A stretch of 64,000 nt of DNA from a bacterium (GTDB taxonomy: Bacteria; Oederibacteriota; Muellerivitia; Muellerivitales; Muellerivitaceae): the NCBI GenBank assembly GCA_035549195.1, contig DASZRK010000075.1, positions 1 to 64,000 of the forward strand. The letters are read 5' to 3'. Each line of letters opens with the position of its first letter. Within the stretch, counting starts at the first letter, position 1. Under the pieces are notes generated by a model. The model saw only the letters and a program-made list of their open reading frames with translations. It made no database searches and was not told the DNA's origin. A program made the translations under genes and the position numbers. Below are positions 26,127-36,337 of the stretch, one piece after another.

Positions 26127-26225
26127 ACCACAGAGGGCACGGAGGGCACAGAGAAGGATCGAAAAAGAGAAAAAAGGCCTTTTAAAGGGTCCGGGTTTCT
26201 CTGCGATCTCTGTGTCCTCTGTGGT
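26127..26225. repeat. 99-bp imperfect inverted repeat between ilvC and psd
   Basis: The two ends are inverted copies: ACCACAGAGGGCACGGAGGG on the left matches the reverse complement of the right end, ACCACAGAGGACACAGAGAT. Over 29 bp the arms agree at 24 positions by my count. The centre is purine-rich and then pyrimidine-rich. The right arm ends 15 bp before the psd start. Similar CCACAGAGG-type intergenic palindromes are known from several bacterial genomes; it is probably a non-coding mobile or processed repeat. Confidence 0.75.
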
Positions 26226-26240
26226 CAGAGGGGTGCTGCC

Positions 26241-26921
26241 GTGAGACTGCCGTTCATGCCGGAAACCTGGAGCATGTTCCTGCCCGTGTTCATCACGGGT
26301 TGGGTCCTGCTGCTGGCCGGCTCCCACTGGGGCTACTGGTTCCTGGCCCTTTTCGGGGTGGCGGTCCTGGTCGTCTCCTTCCTCATCCTGAACTTCTTCC
26401 GGGATTTTGAGCGGGCCCCTGGGCGGGCGCTCAAGCCCCGCCAGGTGATCAGCCCGGCCGACGGGAAGGTCGTGGTCATCCGGACCGTCACCGAGAAGTT
26501 CCACCTCAAGAAACCCAGCGTCCAGGTCGCCATCTTCATGAACCCGCTGAACAACCACGTCCAGCGGGCGCCCTTCGACGGCAAGGTGGTGAAGAAGGTC
26601 TATCACAAGGGCGAGTTCATGGCCGCCTATGAGGACAAGGCCGACCTGGTCAATGAGCAGGCCCACCTGGTGGTGGACCTGATATCGCCCGGGCCCCGCC
26701 CGAAAAAAATGGGCCGCATGGTGCTCAAGCAGATCGCCGGGCTGGTCTGCCACCGCATCCGTACCACCCCCGGTCAGGGCGACCGCATCGAGCGGGGCAA
26801 ACGCATCGGGCGCATCCTGCTGGGCTCGCGGGTGGATGTTTTCATGCCCAAGACCTTCAAACCCGCCGTGAAGGTGGGCGACCAGGTCCTGGCCGGTGTG
26901 ACCGTCCTCGGGGAGCTTTGA
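26241..26921 (+). CDS. psd: Phosphatidylserine decarboxylase proenzyme, short form
   Basis: A 226-residue Psd that makes phosphatidylethanolamine in the inner membrane. Two N-terminal hydrophobic helices (about 13-52) precede the catalytic part with VISPADGKVV and FMNPLNNHVQRAPFDG. The self-cleavage site is GRILLGSRVDVFMP; cleavage between G195 and S196 would create the pyruvoyl group. Starts with GTG. It sits 2 bp before pssA, so the two PE-synthesis steps are in one operon. Confidence 0.94.
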   Translation: MRLPFMPETWSMFLPVFITGWVLLLAGSHWGYWFLALFGVAVLVVSFLILNFFRDFERAPGRALKPRQVISPADGKVVVIRTVTEKFHLKKPSVQVAIFMNPLNNHVQRAPFDGKVVKKVYHKGEFMAAYEDKADLVNEQAHLVVDLISPGPRPKKMGRMVLKQIAGLVCHRIRTTPGQGDRIERGKRIGRILLGSRVDVFMPKTFKPAVKVGDQVLAGVTVLGEL

Positions 26922-26922
26922 C

Positions 26923-27795
26923 ATGGCCCCTTCCCGCACGAAGAACCATCCGGCCCCGGAGGCTAAAACGTCCTCCTCGCGCTTCCGCAAGACCATCTAC
27001 CTCCTGCCGAACCTTTTCACGGCTGGCAACATGGTGTTGGGCATCCTTTCCATCGCCTATGCCATCAACGACGCACTGACCCTGTCGGTTGCGGCCGAGA
27101 CCAAGGTCGTTCCTTTCGTCTGGCCCGCGCGCTTCATCGTGATCGCGGCCTTCATGGATTTCTTCGACGGCTTCGTGGCCCGGGCCACGGGTACCACCAG
27201 CCGCTTCGGCATGGAATTCGACAGCCTCTCCGACCTAGTGAGCTTCGGCATGGCGCCGGCCATCCTGATCTACCTCTCGGTCCTCCGCTACCAGAACGGC
27301 CTGGGGCTCTCCATCACGGTGTTCTACGTGGTCTGCGCCGCCGTCCGCCTGGCCCGGTTCAACGTCCAGGCCCAGGTGGAGGAGAAGAGCCACTTCATGG
27401 GCCTCCCGAGCCCCGCCGCCGCCGGGATCCTGGCCAGCTACGTTCTTTTCTCCCGCTGGGGCGGTTGGTATGGGAAGGGCATCTTCATGAACAAGGTCAT
27501 GGGCTGGTACGAGGAGAACCTGAACCTCATCGAGTTCTGGGGCATCCCCATCCTGACCGTCATGATCGGGCTGGTGATGATCTCCACCCTCAGCTACCCG
27601 AGCCTCAAGAAATTCAAGCTCGAGACCGTCAAGCCCCTCACCCTGGTGGTGATCGTGCTGGTCATCTTCTCGCTCCTGAAGGCGGCGGAACCCACGGCTT
27701 TCGCCGTCCTGACCCTCTATTTCTTCTGGGGGCTCCTGTCCTCCCTGACCAAGAAGGGGGTTGACCGATTGCGTCGCTCCCGCTCGGCCGCTTAG
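26923..27795 (+). CDS. pssA: CDP-diacylglycerol-serine O-phosphatidyltransferase
   Basis: A 290-residue integral membrane CDP-alcohol phosphatidyltransferase making phosphatidylserine. The family motif D-G-x2-A-R-x8-G-x3-D-x3-D is complete at about residues 82-104 (DGFVARATGTTSRFG then MEFDSLSD). Several hydrophobic spans follow, with basic termini. Translated directly after psd; its product is the Psd substrate. Confidence 0.94.
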   Translation: MAPSRTKNHPAPEAKTSSSRFRKTIYLLPNLFTAGNMVLGILSIAYAINDALTLSVAAETKVVPFVWPARFIVIAAFMDFFDGFVARATGTTSRFGMEFDSLSDLVSFGMAPAILIYLSVLRYQNGLGLSITVFYVVCAAVRLARFNVQAQVEEKSHFMGLPSPAAAGILASYVLFSRWGGWYGKGIFMNKVMGWYEENLNLIEFWGIPILTVMIGLVMISTLSYPSLKKFKLETVKPLTLVVIVLVIFSLLKAAEPTAFAVLTLYFFWGLLSSLTKKGVDRLRRSRSAA

Positions 27796-27849
27796 ACCCC
27801 CTTTTCACCCATTTACGGACCCATGGACCCAACCCTAAGGAGACACATC

Positions 27850-29433
27850 ATGAAGAACCAAAGAACATCCAATCCCCAGGACCGCGTTTACATCTTCGAT
27901 ACCACCCTGCGTGACGGCGAGCAGGCCCCCGGGGCCAGCCTGAACACCGAGGAAAAACTGAAGGTCGCCGCCCAACTGGAGAAACTGGGCGTGGACATCA
28001 TCGAAGCCGGTTTCCCCGCGGCCTCGCCGGGCGATTTCGACGCGGTCCAGAAGATCGCCAAACTCGTGAAGCGGACCTCGGTGGCCGGGCTCTGCCGGGC
28101 CATGCGTAAGGACATCGACACCTGCGCCAAGGCCCTGAAACCGGCCAAGAAACCCCGTATCCACGTCTTCATCTCCTCCTCCGACATCCACCTGCAATAC
28201 ATCTTCCGCAAGACCAAGGAAGAGGCGGTCGAGGCGGCGGTGGACGCGGTGAAATATGCCCGCAAGTTCTCCGATGACGTGGAATTCTCGGCCCAGGACG
28301 CCTCCCGGTCCGACGTGGACTATCTCTGCCGCATGACGGAAGCCGTCATCAAGGCCGGGGCCACGACGGTGAACCTGCCGGACACCGTGGGATACGCCGT
28401 GCCCGACGAATACGGACGCATGATCGCCTCCATCCGCCAAAGGGTGCCCAACATCGGCAAGACCATCCTGTCGGTCCATTGCCACAACGACCTGGGCCTG
28501 GCGGTGGCCAACTCGGTGGCCGCCATCCAGAACGGGGCCCGGCAGGTGGAATGCACCATCAACGGCATTGGGGAGAGGGCGGGGAACGCCAGCCTGGAGG
28601 AGATCGTCATGATCCTCAAGACCCGTTCCGACAAGTACCCCTTCTTCACCGGGGTGAACACCCGGGAGATCTACAAGACCAGCCGCCTGGTCTCCACCCT
28701 CACCGGGTTCCCCATCCAGCCCAACAAGGCCATCGTGGGCAACAACGCCTTCGCCCATGAGAGCGGCATCCACCAGGACGGCATGCTCAAGTACCGCCAG
28801 ACCTACGAGATCATGACGCCCCAGGAGATCGGGGTGCCGGAGAGCCGTTTGGTCATGGGCAAGCACTCGGGCCGACACGCCTTCAAGAAGCGCCTGGAGG
28901 ACCTGGGCTATGGGGTGAAGCCGGAGGAATTGGACAATCTCTTCGCCAAGTTCAAGGACCTGGCCGACAAGAAAAAGAGCGTCTATGACGAGGATATCGA
29001 GGCCCTGATCGAGGAAAAGATCGCGGCTTCCAGCGATACCTACCAGTTGACCTACCTGCATACCTCCGCCGGGACCACGACGCTCCCGACGGCCACCTTG
29101 AAGCTCAAGAAGGGCGACCAGGAGACCCAGGAAGCGGCGACCGGCGACGGGCCGGTGGACGCGGTCTTCAATGCCATCGACCGGGCGACCGGGTTCAAGG
29201 GCAAGTTGGAGAACTACACCTTGAAGGCCCTCACCCAGGGGCGGGATGCCCAGGGCGAGGTGACGGTCACCGTCACCACCAACGGGGACGAGGCCCATGG
29301 ACGGGGCGTCTCCACCGACGTCATCGAGGCTTCGGCCAAGGCCTATTTGAACGGGGTCAACAAGCTCTTGTTGAAGCACGTCAAAAAGAGCGCCAAGGCC
29401 GCTTTTGAGGCGATGAAGGGTTTGAAGCTTTAG
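27850..29433 (+). CDS. leuA: 2-isopropylmalate synthase
   Basis: A 527-residue LeuA committing 2-ketoisovalerate to leucine. The TIM barrel begins with [17 protein letters not shown] (metal-binding Asp and Arg), and [18 protein letters not shown] supplies the two metal-binding His. The C-terminal domain (after about residue 400) is the leucine-feedback regulatory fold, so the enzyme is probably inhibited by leucine. ATG 27850 is supported by CTAAGGAGACACATC; a frame from 27823 adds nine residues without family support. Confidence 0.95.
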   Translation: MKNQRTSNPQDRVYIFDTTLRDGEQAPGASLNTEEKLKVAAQLEKLGVDIIEAGFPAASPGDFDAVQKIAKLVKRTSVAGLCRAMRKDIDTCAKALKPAKKPRIHVFISSSDIHLQYIFRKTKEEAVEAAVDAVKYARKFSDDVEFSAQDASRSDVDYLCRMTEAVIKAGATTVNLPDTVGYAVPDEYGRMIASIRQRVPNIGKTILSVHCHNDLGLAVANSVAAIQNGARQVECTINGIGERAGNASLEEIVMILKTRSDKYPFFTGVNTREIYKTSRLVSTLTGFPIQPNKAIVGNNAFAHESGIHQDGMLKYRQTYEIMTPQEIGVPESRLVMGKHSGRHAFKKRLEDLGYGVKPEELDNLFAKFKDLADKKKSVYDEDIEALIEEKIAASSDTYQLTYLHTSAGTTTLPTATLKLKKGDQETQEAATGDGPVDAVFNAIDRATGFKGKLENYTLKALTQGRDAQGEVTVTVTTNGDEAHGRGVSTDVIEASAKAYLNGVNKLLLKHVKKSAKAAFEAMKGLKL

Positions 29434-29445
29434 TCGGTTTTTCGC

Positions 29446-29471
29446 GCCGGCCGGGGAAAGCCCCGGCCGGC
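29446..29471. terminator. GC-rich hairpin between leuA and leuB
   Basis: A perfect 11-bp stem GCCGGCCGGGG / CCCCGGCCGGC with AAAG loop, followed by ATTCTTTT. The T-run is short, so it may be a partial terminator or an RNA-stability element that uncouples leuA from leuB. Confidence 0.55.
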
Positions 29472-29493
29472 ATTCTTTTCCCAAGAGGTTCCC

Positions 29494-30564
29494 ATGAATT
29501 TTCACATCGTCGTATTGGCCGGGGATGGTATCGGTCCCGAGATCTGCGAGGAATCCAAGAAGGTCCTCGACCGCATCGGGGAGATCTTCGGACATCAATT
29601 CGAATACGAGGCTCAGGACGCGGGCGGGATCGCCATCGACAAGTTCGACACCCCCCTGCCGGACCATACCCTGAAGGCCTGCTTGAACGCCCAGGCTGTC
29701 CTCAAAGCCCCCATGGGCGGGCCCAAGTGGGACAAGATGGAGAACAAGAAGCGCCCCGAGGCGGGCATTTTGGGCCTGCGCAAAGGGTTGGACCTTTACG
29801 CGAACCTCCGGCCGGTCAAGCTCTTCAACGCGCTGAAGGACGCGTCCACCCTGAAGCCCGAGGTCATCGACGGGGTGGACATGCTGATCGTCCGGGAACT
29901 CATCTCGGGCATCTATTTCGGCGAACCCCGGGGCATCCACGGGGAAGGGAAGGACCGCTATGGGGTCAACACCGAGATCTACCGCGCCCCTGAGGTCGAG
30001 CGCATCGTGGGGCTGGCCTGCGACCTGGCCCGCCTGAGGCGCAAGAAGGTGACCAGCGTGGACAAGTTCAACGTGCTGGAATCCTCCCGGCTCTGGCACG
30101 ACGTGGCCGAGGAGGTTTCCCATCGATACCAGGACATCACCTTCGAGCACCAGATCGTGGACAACGCCGCCATGCAACTCATCCTCAAACCCAAGTCCTT
30201 TGACGTGATGGTGACCACCAATATGTTCGGGGACATCCTCTCCGACGAGGCCTCCATGTTGACCGGGTCTCTGGGGATGCTGCCGTCCGCTTCCATCGGC
30301 GGCCAGGTGGCCCTTTATGAACCCTCCCATGGATCGGCCCCGGATATCGCGGGGACGGGCAAGGCCAATCCGCTGGCCATGATCCTCTCCACCGCCATGA
30401 TGCTCCAATACAGCTTCAAGCTCTTGAAGGAAGCCGAAGCGGTGGAAAAAGCGGTGGAACGGGTGCTGGATTCGGGTCTTCGGACCGCCGATTTGGCCCA
30501 GAAGGGCGGGAAGGTGATAACCTGCCGGGAGATGGGAGAAGCCGTCATCCGGGAGCTGAAGTGA
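29494..30564 (+). CDS. leuB: 3-isopropylmalate dehydrogenase
   Basis: A 356-residue NAD-dependent beta-decarboxylating dehydrogenase. LAGDGIGPEICEE marks the N terminus, ISGIYFGEPRGIHGEGKDRYGVNTEIY contains the substrate-binding region, and NMFGDILSDEASMLTGSLGMLPSAS the metal-binding Asp residues. GSAPDIAGTGKANP forms the adenine-binding loop. AAGAGGTTCCC precedes ATG. leuC/leuD are not in the window. Confidence 0.95.
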   Translation: MNFHIVVLAGDGIGPEICEESKKVLDRIGEIFGHQFEYEAQDAGGIAIDKFDTPLPDHTLKACLNAQAVLKAPMGGPKWDKMENKKRPEAGILGLRKGLDLYANLRPVKLFNALKDASTLKPEVIDGVDMLIVRELISGIYFGEPRGIHGEGKDRYGVNTEIYRAPEVERIVGLACDLARLRRKKVTSVDKFNVLESSRLWHDVAEEVSHRYQDITFEHQIVDNAAMQLILKPKSFDVMVTTNMFGDILSDEASMLTGSLGMLPSASIGGQVALYEPSHGSAPDIAGTGKANPLAMILSTAMMLQYSFKLLKEAEAVEKAVERVLDSGLRTADLAQKGGKVITCREMGEAVIRELK

Positions 30565-30568
30565 ACCA

Positions 30569-31228
30569 ATGAAAAAGATCCAAGGGTTCGGGGTCCTGGC
30601 CCTACTGACCGGACTGGGGATGTTGCTCCAGGCCCAGACCGCGCCCGCCGGGTCCGCCCTGGCTGGGAGCCCGGCTTCCCGCCATGCAATGGGCGTCTCC
30701 ACACCGGGGAGCTTGGTTCCCACCGGGACACCGACCTCGACCCCGAGCGTTACTCCCACCCCTACCATCACCTCGACCCCGACGAACAGCCCGACGGGGA
30801 CCCGCAGCCCTGTGCCGACCGCCACGGTTTCCTCGACCGCCACCCACACCCCTTCCACCACGCCGACCTCGAGCCCCACCTTGTCGCCCACCCCCAGTCC
30901 CACCTGGACCTCGACCCCGGGGGTTTTCCAGTTCTCGGTCTCCCCGAAACCTGACGGCCAAGGGCAGATCCATTTCCAATGGGGGACCACGGTCCCTGCG
31001 GACGAGGTTTATCTAAGGGTCTTCACGAGTGGACTTCGGCTGGTTTGGGAAGATACCTTCAACAAGAAGGAGAAACCCGAGTTCCTCACCATAGACCCAC
31101 ATGACGTCACCTGGAACGGACGGGACGACGTGGGCCGCCCCATGCCTCCCGGCTATTACATTTGTTTCATTTCGGTGACGGCAGGAAAAAAGACCTATGA
31201 ATCCAGCTCCAAGACGGAAATCCCCTGA
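30569..31228 (+). CDS. Secreted protein with Thr/Pro-rich linker and FlgD-like Ig C terminus
   Basis: A 219-residue protein. An N-terminal signal-like segment (KIQGFGVLALLTGLGMLLQA) is followed by ~75 residues of Thr/Pro/Ser repeats (TPTSTPSVTPTPTITSTPTN, about 50-115). A beta-rich C-terminal domain ends DVTWNGRDDVGRPMPPGYYI, the W-(N/D)-G-x-(D/N)-x2-G-x2-(V/M)-P-x-G-x-Y pattern of FlgD Ig-like modules. It is likely an envelope or surface protein. It starts 4 bp after leuB without an obvious functional link. Confidence 0.65.
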   Translation: MKKIQGFGVLALLTGLGMLLQAQTAPAGSALAGSPASRHAMGVSTPGSLVPTGTPTSTPSVTPTPTITSTPTNSPTGTRSPVPTATVSSTATHTPSTTPTSSPTLSPTPSPTWTSTPGVFQFSVSPKPDGQGQIHFQWGTTVPADEVYLRVFTSGLRLVWEDTFNKKEKPEFLTIDPHDVTWNGRDDVGRPMPPGYYICFISVTAGKKTYESSSKTEIP

Positions 31229-31268
31229 TCATTGATGGACCAGGAGGTCTTCTTCCCTGGTCGCGCGA

Positions 31269-31296
31269 TTGAAACTGACTTCAAATGTGTTATTCT
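31269..31296 (+). promoter_or_regulatory. Likely promoter of asd
   Basis: TTGAAA (31269-31274) and TATTCT (31291-31296) with 16-bp spacing, about 45 bp before the asd start. A short hairpin GACCAGG/CCTGGTC (31238-31262) lies just upstream and may close the preceding transcript, but it has no T-run. Confidence 0.45.
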
Positions 31297-31340
31297 TTCC
31301 CTTCCCTTGAGCCGTTTTTAGCCAGTTTTAAGGACGAAAA

Positions 31341-32420
<1,080 letters not shown>

Positions 32421-32547
32421 AGGCAATTTAGAATTTTGAATGGCGGATATTTCCCTAACGGGAAACGAAGTTCCTGGAAAGAAGCCCGTTCAAGGTCTTT
32501 TCGGCGTCTCAATGGTTGCGCGGTGAAAATACATTAAGGAGAAACGA

Positions 32548-33060
32548 ATGCAAGAACGTAAAGGCGTGCAGACCTTCAAGGGCGGTCCTTTGACCCTCCT
32601 GGGACCCGAGATCAAAGTGGGCGATACGGCCCCCAACTTCAAGGTGCTGACGAACAAGTTGGAGGAAGTGACCCTGGACAACTACAAGGGAAAGACCCTC
32701 ATCCTTTCCGTGGCTCCCTCCCTGGACACCTCGGTCTGTTCGTTGCAGACCCAGCGGTTCAACAAGGAGACGGCCAACCTCCCGGCCTCGGTGGAAGTGC
32801 TGACCATCACCGCCGACCTGCCCTTCGCCCAGGCCCGTTTTTGCGGGGCCGAGAACATCAAGATCCAGACCCTCTCCGACCACCGGGATATGAGCTTTGC
32901 GGATGCCTATGGCACCCATATCAAGGAGCTCCGCCTGGAGGCCCGTTCCATCTTCGTGGTGGGCAAGGACGGCAAGGTCAAGTACGTGGAATATGTCCCG
33001 GAGATGACGAGCCACCCGGATTACGACAAGGCTTTGGCGGCGGCGAAGGCCAACGCTTAA
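32548..33060 (+). CDS. tpx: Thiol peroxidase (atypical 2-Cys peroxiredoxin)
   Basis: A 170-residue Tpx reducing lipid and hydrogen peroxides with thioredoxin. Peroxidatic Cys at about 64 in SLDTSVCSLQTQRFN and resolving Cys at about 99 in QARFCGAENIK, the exact spacing of the family. TAAGGAGAAACG lies before the ATG. The 127 bp upstream contain a short AATTTAGAATTTTGAAT segment resembling the AT-rich repeats but no clear promoter. Confidence 0.95.
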   Translation: MQERKGVQTFKGGPLTLLGPEIKVGDTAPNFKVLTNKLEEVTLDNYKGKTLILSVAPSLDTSVCSLQTQRFNKETANLPASVEVLTITADLPFAQARFCGAENIKIQTLSDHRDMSFADAYGTHIKELRLEARSIFVVGKDGKVKYVEYVPEMTSHPDYDKALAAAKANA

Positions 33061-33072
33061 GAAGAGCAAAAA

Positions 33073-33103
33073 GGTCCGGGGCGGGTAATCCCCGCCCCGG
33101 ACC
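33073..33103. terminator. Strong GC hairpin after tpx
   Basis: A perfect 13-bp stem GGTCCGGGGCGGG / CCCGCCCCGGACC with a 5-nt loop, followed by GAACGCTTTTG. The downstream T-run is weak, but the position 13 bp after the tpx stop fits a terminator. Confidence 0.7.
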
Positions 33104-33135
33104 GAACGCTTTTGTCCAAGGAACAAGCCCAACCT

Positions 33136-35541
33136 ATGCGGATCCCTTTCCTCCTCTTGATCCTGGTCTATGAAGTCTATCTGCTGACCCATTGCGCGAC
33201 CTTCAACATCAACGATTCGGGCGAGACCATCATGGTCTGCGACCTTTTGACCATCTCCCATTCGCCCGGCTATCCCCTCCACACCCTTTGGGGCCGGGTC
33301 TGTTGCCTGCTCCCGATCGGCAAACCCATGTTCCGGGTCACCTTCTGCTCGCTCATCACCGCCAGTTTCTCGGTCCTGATGGTCTATTACACCCTGCGGA
33401 TGATCCTCAAGCAGTACCTGGCGCCCGAGGCCTCGGGCCCCAATGCGGCCGTGGCCTCCGTCGAGCCCGTGGGACCGGGCGAGGGAACGGCCCCGGGGCG
33501 GCCCAGCGCTTGGCTGTGGGAGATCCCCGCGTTCTTTGGTTCGCTCATCTTCGCTTTTTCCTACCAGCATTGGTTCCAGGCGGGCGGGGCCAAGGGCGGC
33601 ATCTACACCCTGAACACCTGGCTGACCATCACCCTGGTCTACCTTTTTTACAAGATGCGCGAGAGGGGCTGGTTCATCAAAAGCTTCCTGCTCGCGGGTT
33701 TCTTTTACGGCCTGGGCCTCGCCCACCACTGGCCCAACATGTTGGTCATGGCGCCCTCCTTCCTCTGGATGTTCCTGGCCGGCCAGAACAGGGTCTCCAT
33801 GGGCAGGATGGTCCATAACCTGGTGACGCTCAAGCCCTTCGACCTGCTGGACAACCTGGTGAACATCGTCTCCGCTTTCGGCCTGGTGAATTGGATCAAG
33901 GCTTTCCTGGCCCTTTTGCTTTCCCTTTCGGTCTATCTCTACCTTCCCATCCGGGCGACCCAGAACCCGCTCGTCAATTGGTGGAATCCCCAGACCCTGG
34001 GACGATTGGTGGGCACCGTGTTGCGGGAGGGCTACAAGGGCGTCGGGGATCAGCGGGGATGGGGGACCATCAAGCGGGACCTTATCCGGTTCTGGCTGCA
34101 TGCCCATCACCAATATGGGGAGGTCTTTACCTATTTGGTCTTCGCCCTGGCCATCTGGGGGATCATCTGGTTGTTCAGGTGGAGCTGGAAGCAATGGGCC
34201 GTGGCCGTCTCCTTCGTGTTCCTTTTCCCCTTCAGTTTCCTGTTCTTCCTTTGGGAGGACTGGGCCCAGGTGGGGGAATCCATCCTCTTTTCCAAACAGA
34301 CCAATTGGGTGAGCGGGCTTGGCCTTTTCCTGCTGGGAATGGGCGTTTGGACGGGGATCATCCTCTTCAACAACCCGCTGGAAGGCTACCAATGGACCAT
34401 CGATAACTTCTTCTCGCCCGTCTTCATGATCATCTCCATGTTCGCGGCCTTCGGGGTGGCGGGGCTTTGCCAATGGGCGGCCAAGGAGTGGGAGGGACGC
34501 ATGATCCCTCTCTATATATCCGCTTTCGTCCTTTCCTTCGCCCTGATGCCCCTCCTGTTGGACTACAACGCCACCATGAAGATCGAGAACGGGCAGGCCA
34601 TTTACCAGGGGAACGACCAAAGCCGCTATGTCAGCTCCTACGACGAGGGCATGAACATGCTCAAGACCGTCAACAACGACGGGGTCATCATCTGCAATGG
34701 GGACATCGATATCCTGCCCCTTTGGTACCTCCAGTTCGTGGAAGGGAAACGGCCTTCGGTGGTCTCCTTCACCATGCAATTGATCCCCTATGACTGGTAC
34801 CGGAACCCCCTCTTTGAACGTTGGCCTTTCCTCTATGTGCCCCTGCGCCGGGACCAATATGGCCGCGAGGACATCCGGCCCGAGACCGTGGTCCAGGACA
34901 TGATCGACCGGCACGCCAAGGACCGCTCTTTCTATTTCACCAATATCTTCACGGCTCCCTGGATGCGGGAGAAGAATCCCCAATGCCTGCCCGAGGGGTT
35001 CCTCTGGCGCATGGCCGCCACCAAGAACCTCAACTATCCCTTCACCTCGGACCGGCTGAACCTGCTTTGGGACACTTATCGCCTGCGGAACATGGATGCG
35101 CCGGACCGGGGCTACTGGGACGAATACACCGACGTCATGAAGGATTCCTACGGGATCGGGTTCGATTTCACCGGCTATTTCGCCTACATGAACGGGATGC
35201 CTGACCTGGCCCTCTGGAGCTTCAACAACGCCCTTCAATACCGCCAACCCCAGACCTTGATGCGCATTTACATGATGATCGGCGACACCTATATGCAATT
35301 GGCCAACTATTCGGCCGCCATTACCAATTACCAGGAATCCCTGAGGCGGGAGCCCCGGAACCCCTACGCCTTGGCCCGGTTGGGCGACGCCTTCCGCATG
35401 ATGGGAGACTTCCCCAACGCCGATTCGGCCTATCACCAGTCCCTCAACCTGAACCCGCAGCAAAAGGAGGCCCTGGACGGCCTCCATGCCCTCACCCAGG
35501 CCCAAACCCAAAGGGAATTGCCGGGCCTCAAGAAGCGCTGA
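33136..35541 (+). CDS. DUF2723 (TMEM260-like) membrane protein with C-terminal TPRs
   Basis: About 801 residues from ATG 33136; TTG 33112 would add eight residues and neither start has an ideal ribosome-binding site. The N terminus has the DUF2723 signature: an Asp-Ser-Gly-Glu motif (FNINDSGETIMVCDLLTISH) followed by SPGYPLHTLWGRVCCLLP, then 10 or more hydrophobic spans. Residues about 715-800 form two TPR units (ALWSFNNALQYRQPQTLMRI, ARLGDAFRMMGDFPNADSAY). The eukaryotic relative TMEM260 is an O-mannosyltransferase, so a lipid-linked sugar transferase role is plausible but unproven. truA follows 4 bp later. Confidence 0.78.
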   Translation: MRIPFLLLILVYEVYLLTHCATFNINDSGETIMVCDLLTISHSPGYPLHTLWGRVCCLLPIGKPMFRVTFCSLITASFSVLMVYYTLRMILKQYLAPEASGPNAAVASVEPVGPGEGTAPGRPSAWLWEIPAFFGSLIFAFSYQHWFQAGGAKGGIYTLNTWLTITLVYLFYKMRERGWFIKSFLLAGFFYGLGLAHHWPNMLVMAPSFLWMFLAGQNRVSMGRMVHNLVTLKPFDLLDNLVNIVSAFGLVNWIKAFLALLLSLSVYLYLPIRATQNPLVNWWNPQTLGRLVGTVLREGYKGVGDQRGWGTIKRDLIRFWLHAHHQYGEVFTYLVFALAIWGIIWLFRWSWKQWAVAVSFVFLFPFSFLFFLWEDWAQVGESILFSKQTNWVSGLGLFLLGMGVWTGIILFNNPLEGYQWTIDNFFSPVFMIISMFAAFGVAGLCQWAAKEWEGRMIPLYISAFVLSFALMPLLLDYNATMKIENGQAIYQGNDQSRYVSSYDEGMNMLKTVNNDGVIICNGDIDILPLWYLQFVEGKRPSVVSFTMQLIPYDWYRNPLFERWPFLYVPLRRDQYGREDIRPETVVQDMIDRHAKDRSFYFTNIFTAPWMREKNPQCLPEGFLWRMAATKNLNYPFTSDRLNLLWDTYRLRNMDAPDRGYWDEYTDVMKDSYGIGFDFTGYFAYMNGMPDLALWSFNNALQYRQPQTLMRIYMMIGDTYMQLANYSAAITNYQESLRREPRNPYALARLGDAFRMMGDFPNADSAYHQSLNLNPQQKEALDGLHALTQAQTQRELPGLKKR

Positions 35542-35545
35542 CCTG

Positions 35546-36337
35546 ATGCCTTTCCGGAACATCCGCCTGACGGTCGAATACGACGGCACCCAATTTTCCG
35601 GCTGGCAGAAACAGCCCCAGGCCCCCACCTTGCAGGGAACCCTGGAAGAGCGTTTGAAGCTCATCTGCGGGCACCCGGTGGACCTCCTGGTGGCGGGACG
35701 CACCGACGCCGGGGTCCACGCCCTGGGCCAGACCGCCAATTTCCACACCGATTCCAGCCTGCCGGTGGAACGGATCCGGACCGTGTTGAACCAACTCCTT
35801 CCCCACGACCTCAAGATCGTGAAGGCCCAGGTGGTCCCGGCCCAGTTCCATTCCACCTACCATGCCCTGGCCAAGCTCTACCGTTATGTCATCCGCAACG
35901 ACAAGGAATACACGGTCTTCGACCGGAATACCTACCATCACCTGCGCATCCCCTTGGACCTTCCGGCCATGCGTCAAGCCGCCAAGCATTTCCTGGGGAC
36001 CCACGACTTCACCGCTTTCCGGGGAGCCCTGGGCAAGCGGGCCGATCCCAAACGGACCCTGCACAAGATCGACATCAAGAAGAAGGGGAAGGATGTGTGG
36101 ATCGAATACACGGGCGAGTCCTTCCTGCATCAGATGGTCCGCATCCTCAGCGGGACCCTGGTCTATGTGGGTCATGGCAAGATCAAACCGGAGGATATCC
36201 CGGGGATCCTCAAATCCAAGGACCGCAAGAAGGCGGGGCCGACCCTTCCCCCCAACGGGCTCTTTATGGTGAAGGTCTTTTATCCCAAAGCCTTCCCGCC
36301 GATCCACCGGCGCGGACCCAAAACGGAGGAAGAATGA
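35546..36337 (+). CDS. truA: tRNA pseudouridine(38-40) synthase
   Basis: A 263-residue TruA modifying the anticodon arm. Begins FRNIRLTVEYDGTQFSGWQ; the catalytic Asp is D54 in VAGRTDAGVHALGQTANF; later FLHQMVRILSGTLV is conserved. The frame extending upstream overlaps the previous gene out of frame, so ATG 35546 is used. The stop overlaps the next start (ATGA). Confidence 0.95.
   Translation: MPFRNIRLTVEYDGTQFSGWQKQPQAPTLQGTLEERLKLICGHPVDLLVAGRTDAGVHALGQTANFHTDSSLPVERIRTVLNQLLPHDLKIVKAQVVPAQFHSTYHALAKLYRYVIRNDKEYTVFDRNTYHHLRIPLDLPAMRQAAKHFLGTHDFTAFRGALGKRADPKRTLHKIDIKKKGKDVWIEYTGESFLHQMVRILSGTLVYVGHGKIKPEDIPGILKSKDRKKAGPTLPPNGLFMVKVFYPKAFPPIHRRGPKTEEE

Noticed and set aside
27835-30990. 1051-codon open frame on the minus strand opposite leuA-leuB and the secreted protein
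   Set aside because: It is antisense to three well-supported genes; its translation is low-complexity (His/Gly/Val/Leu/Asp-rich) with no domain. Long antisense frames arise here because codons ending in G/C rarely give stops on the other strand.
32509-35856. 1115-codon minus-strand frame opposite tpx, DUF2723 and truA
   Set aside because: Same antisense artefact; no ribosome-binding site, no recognisable motif, and it spans a terminator hairpin.
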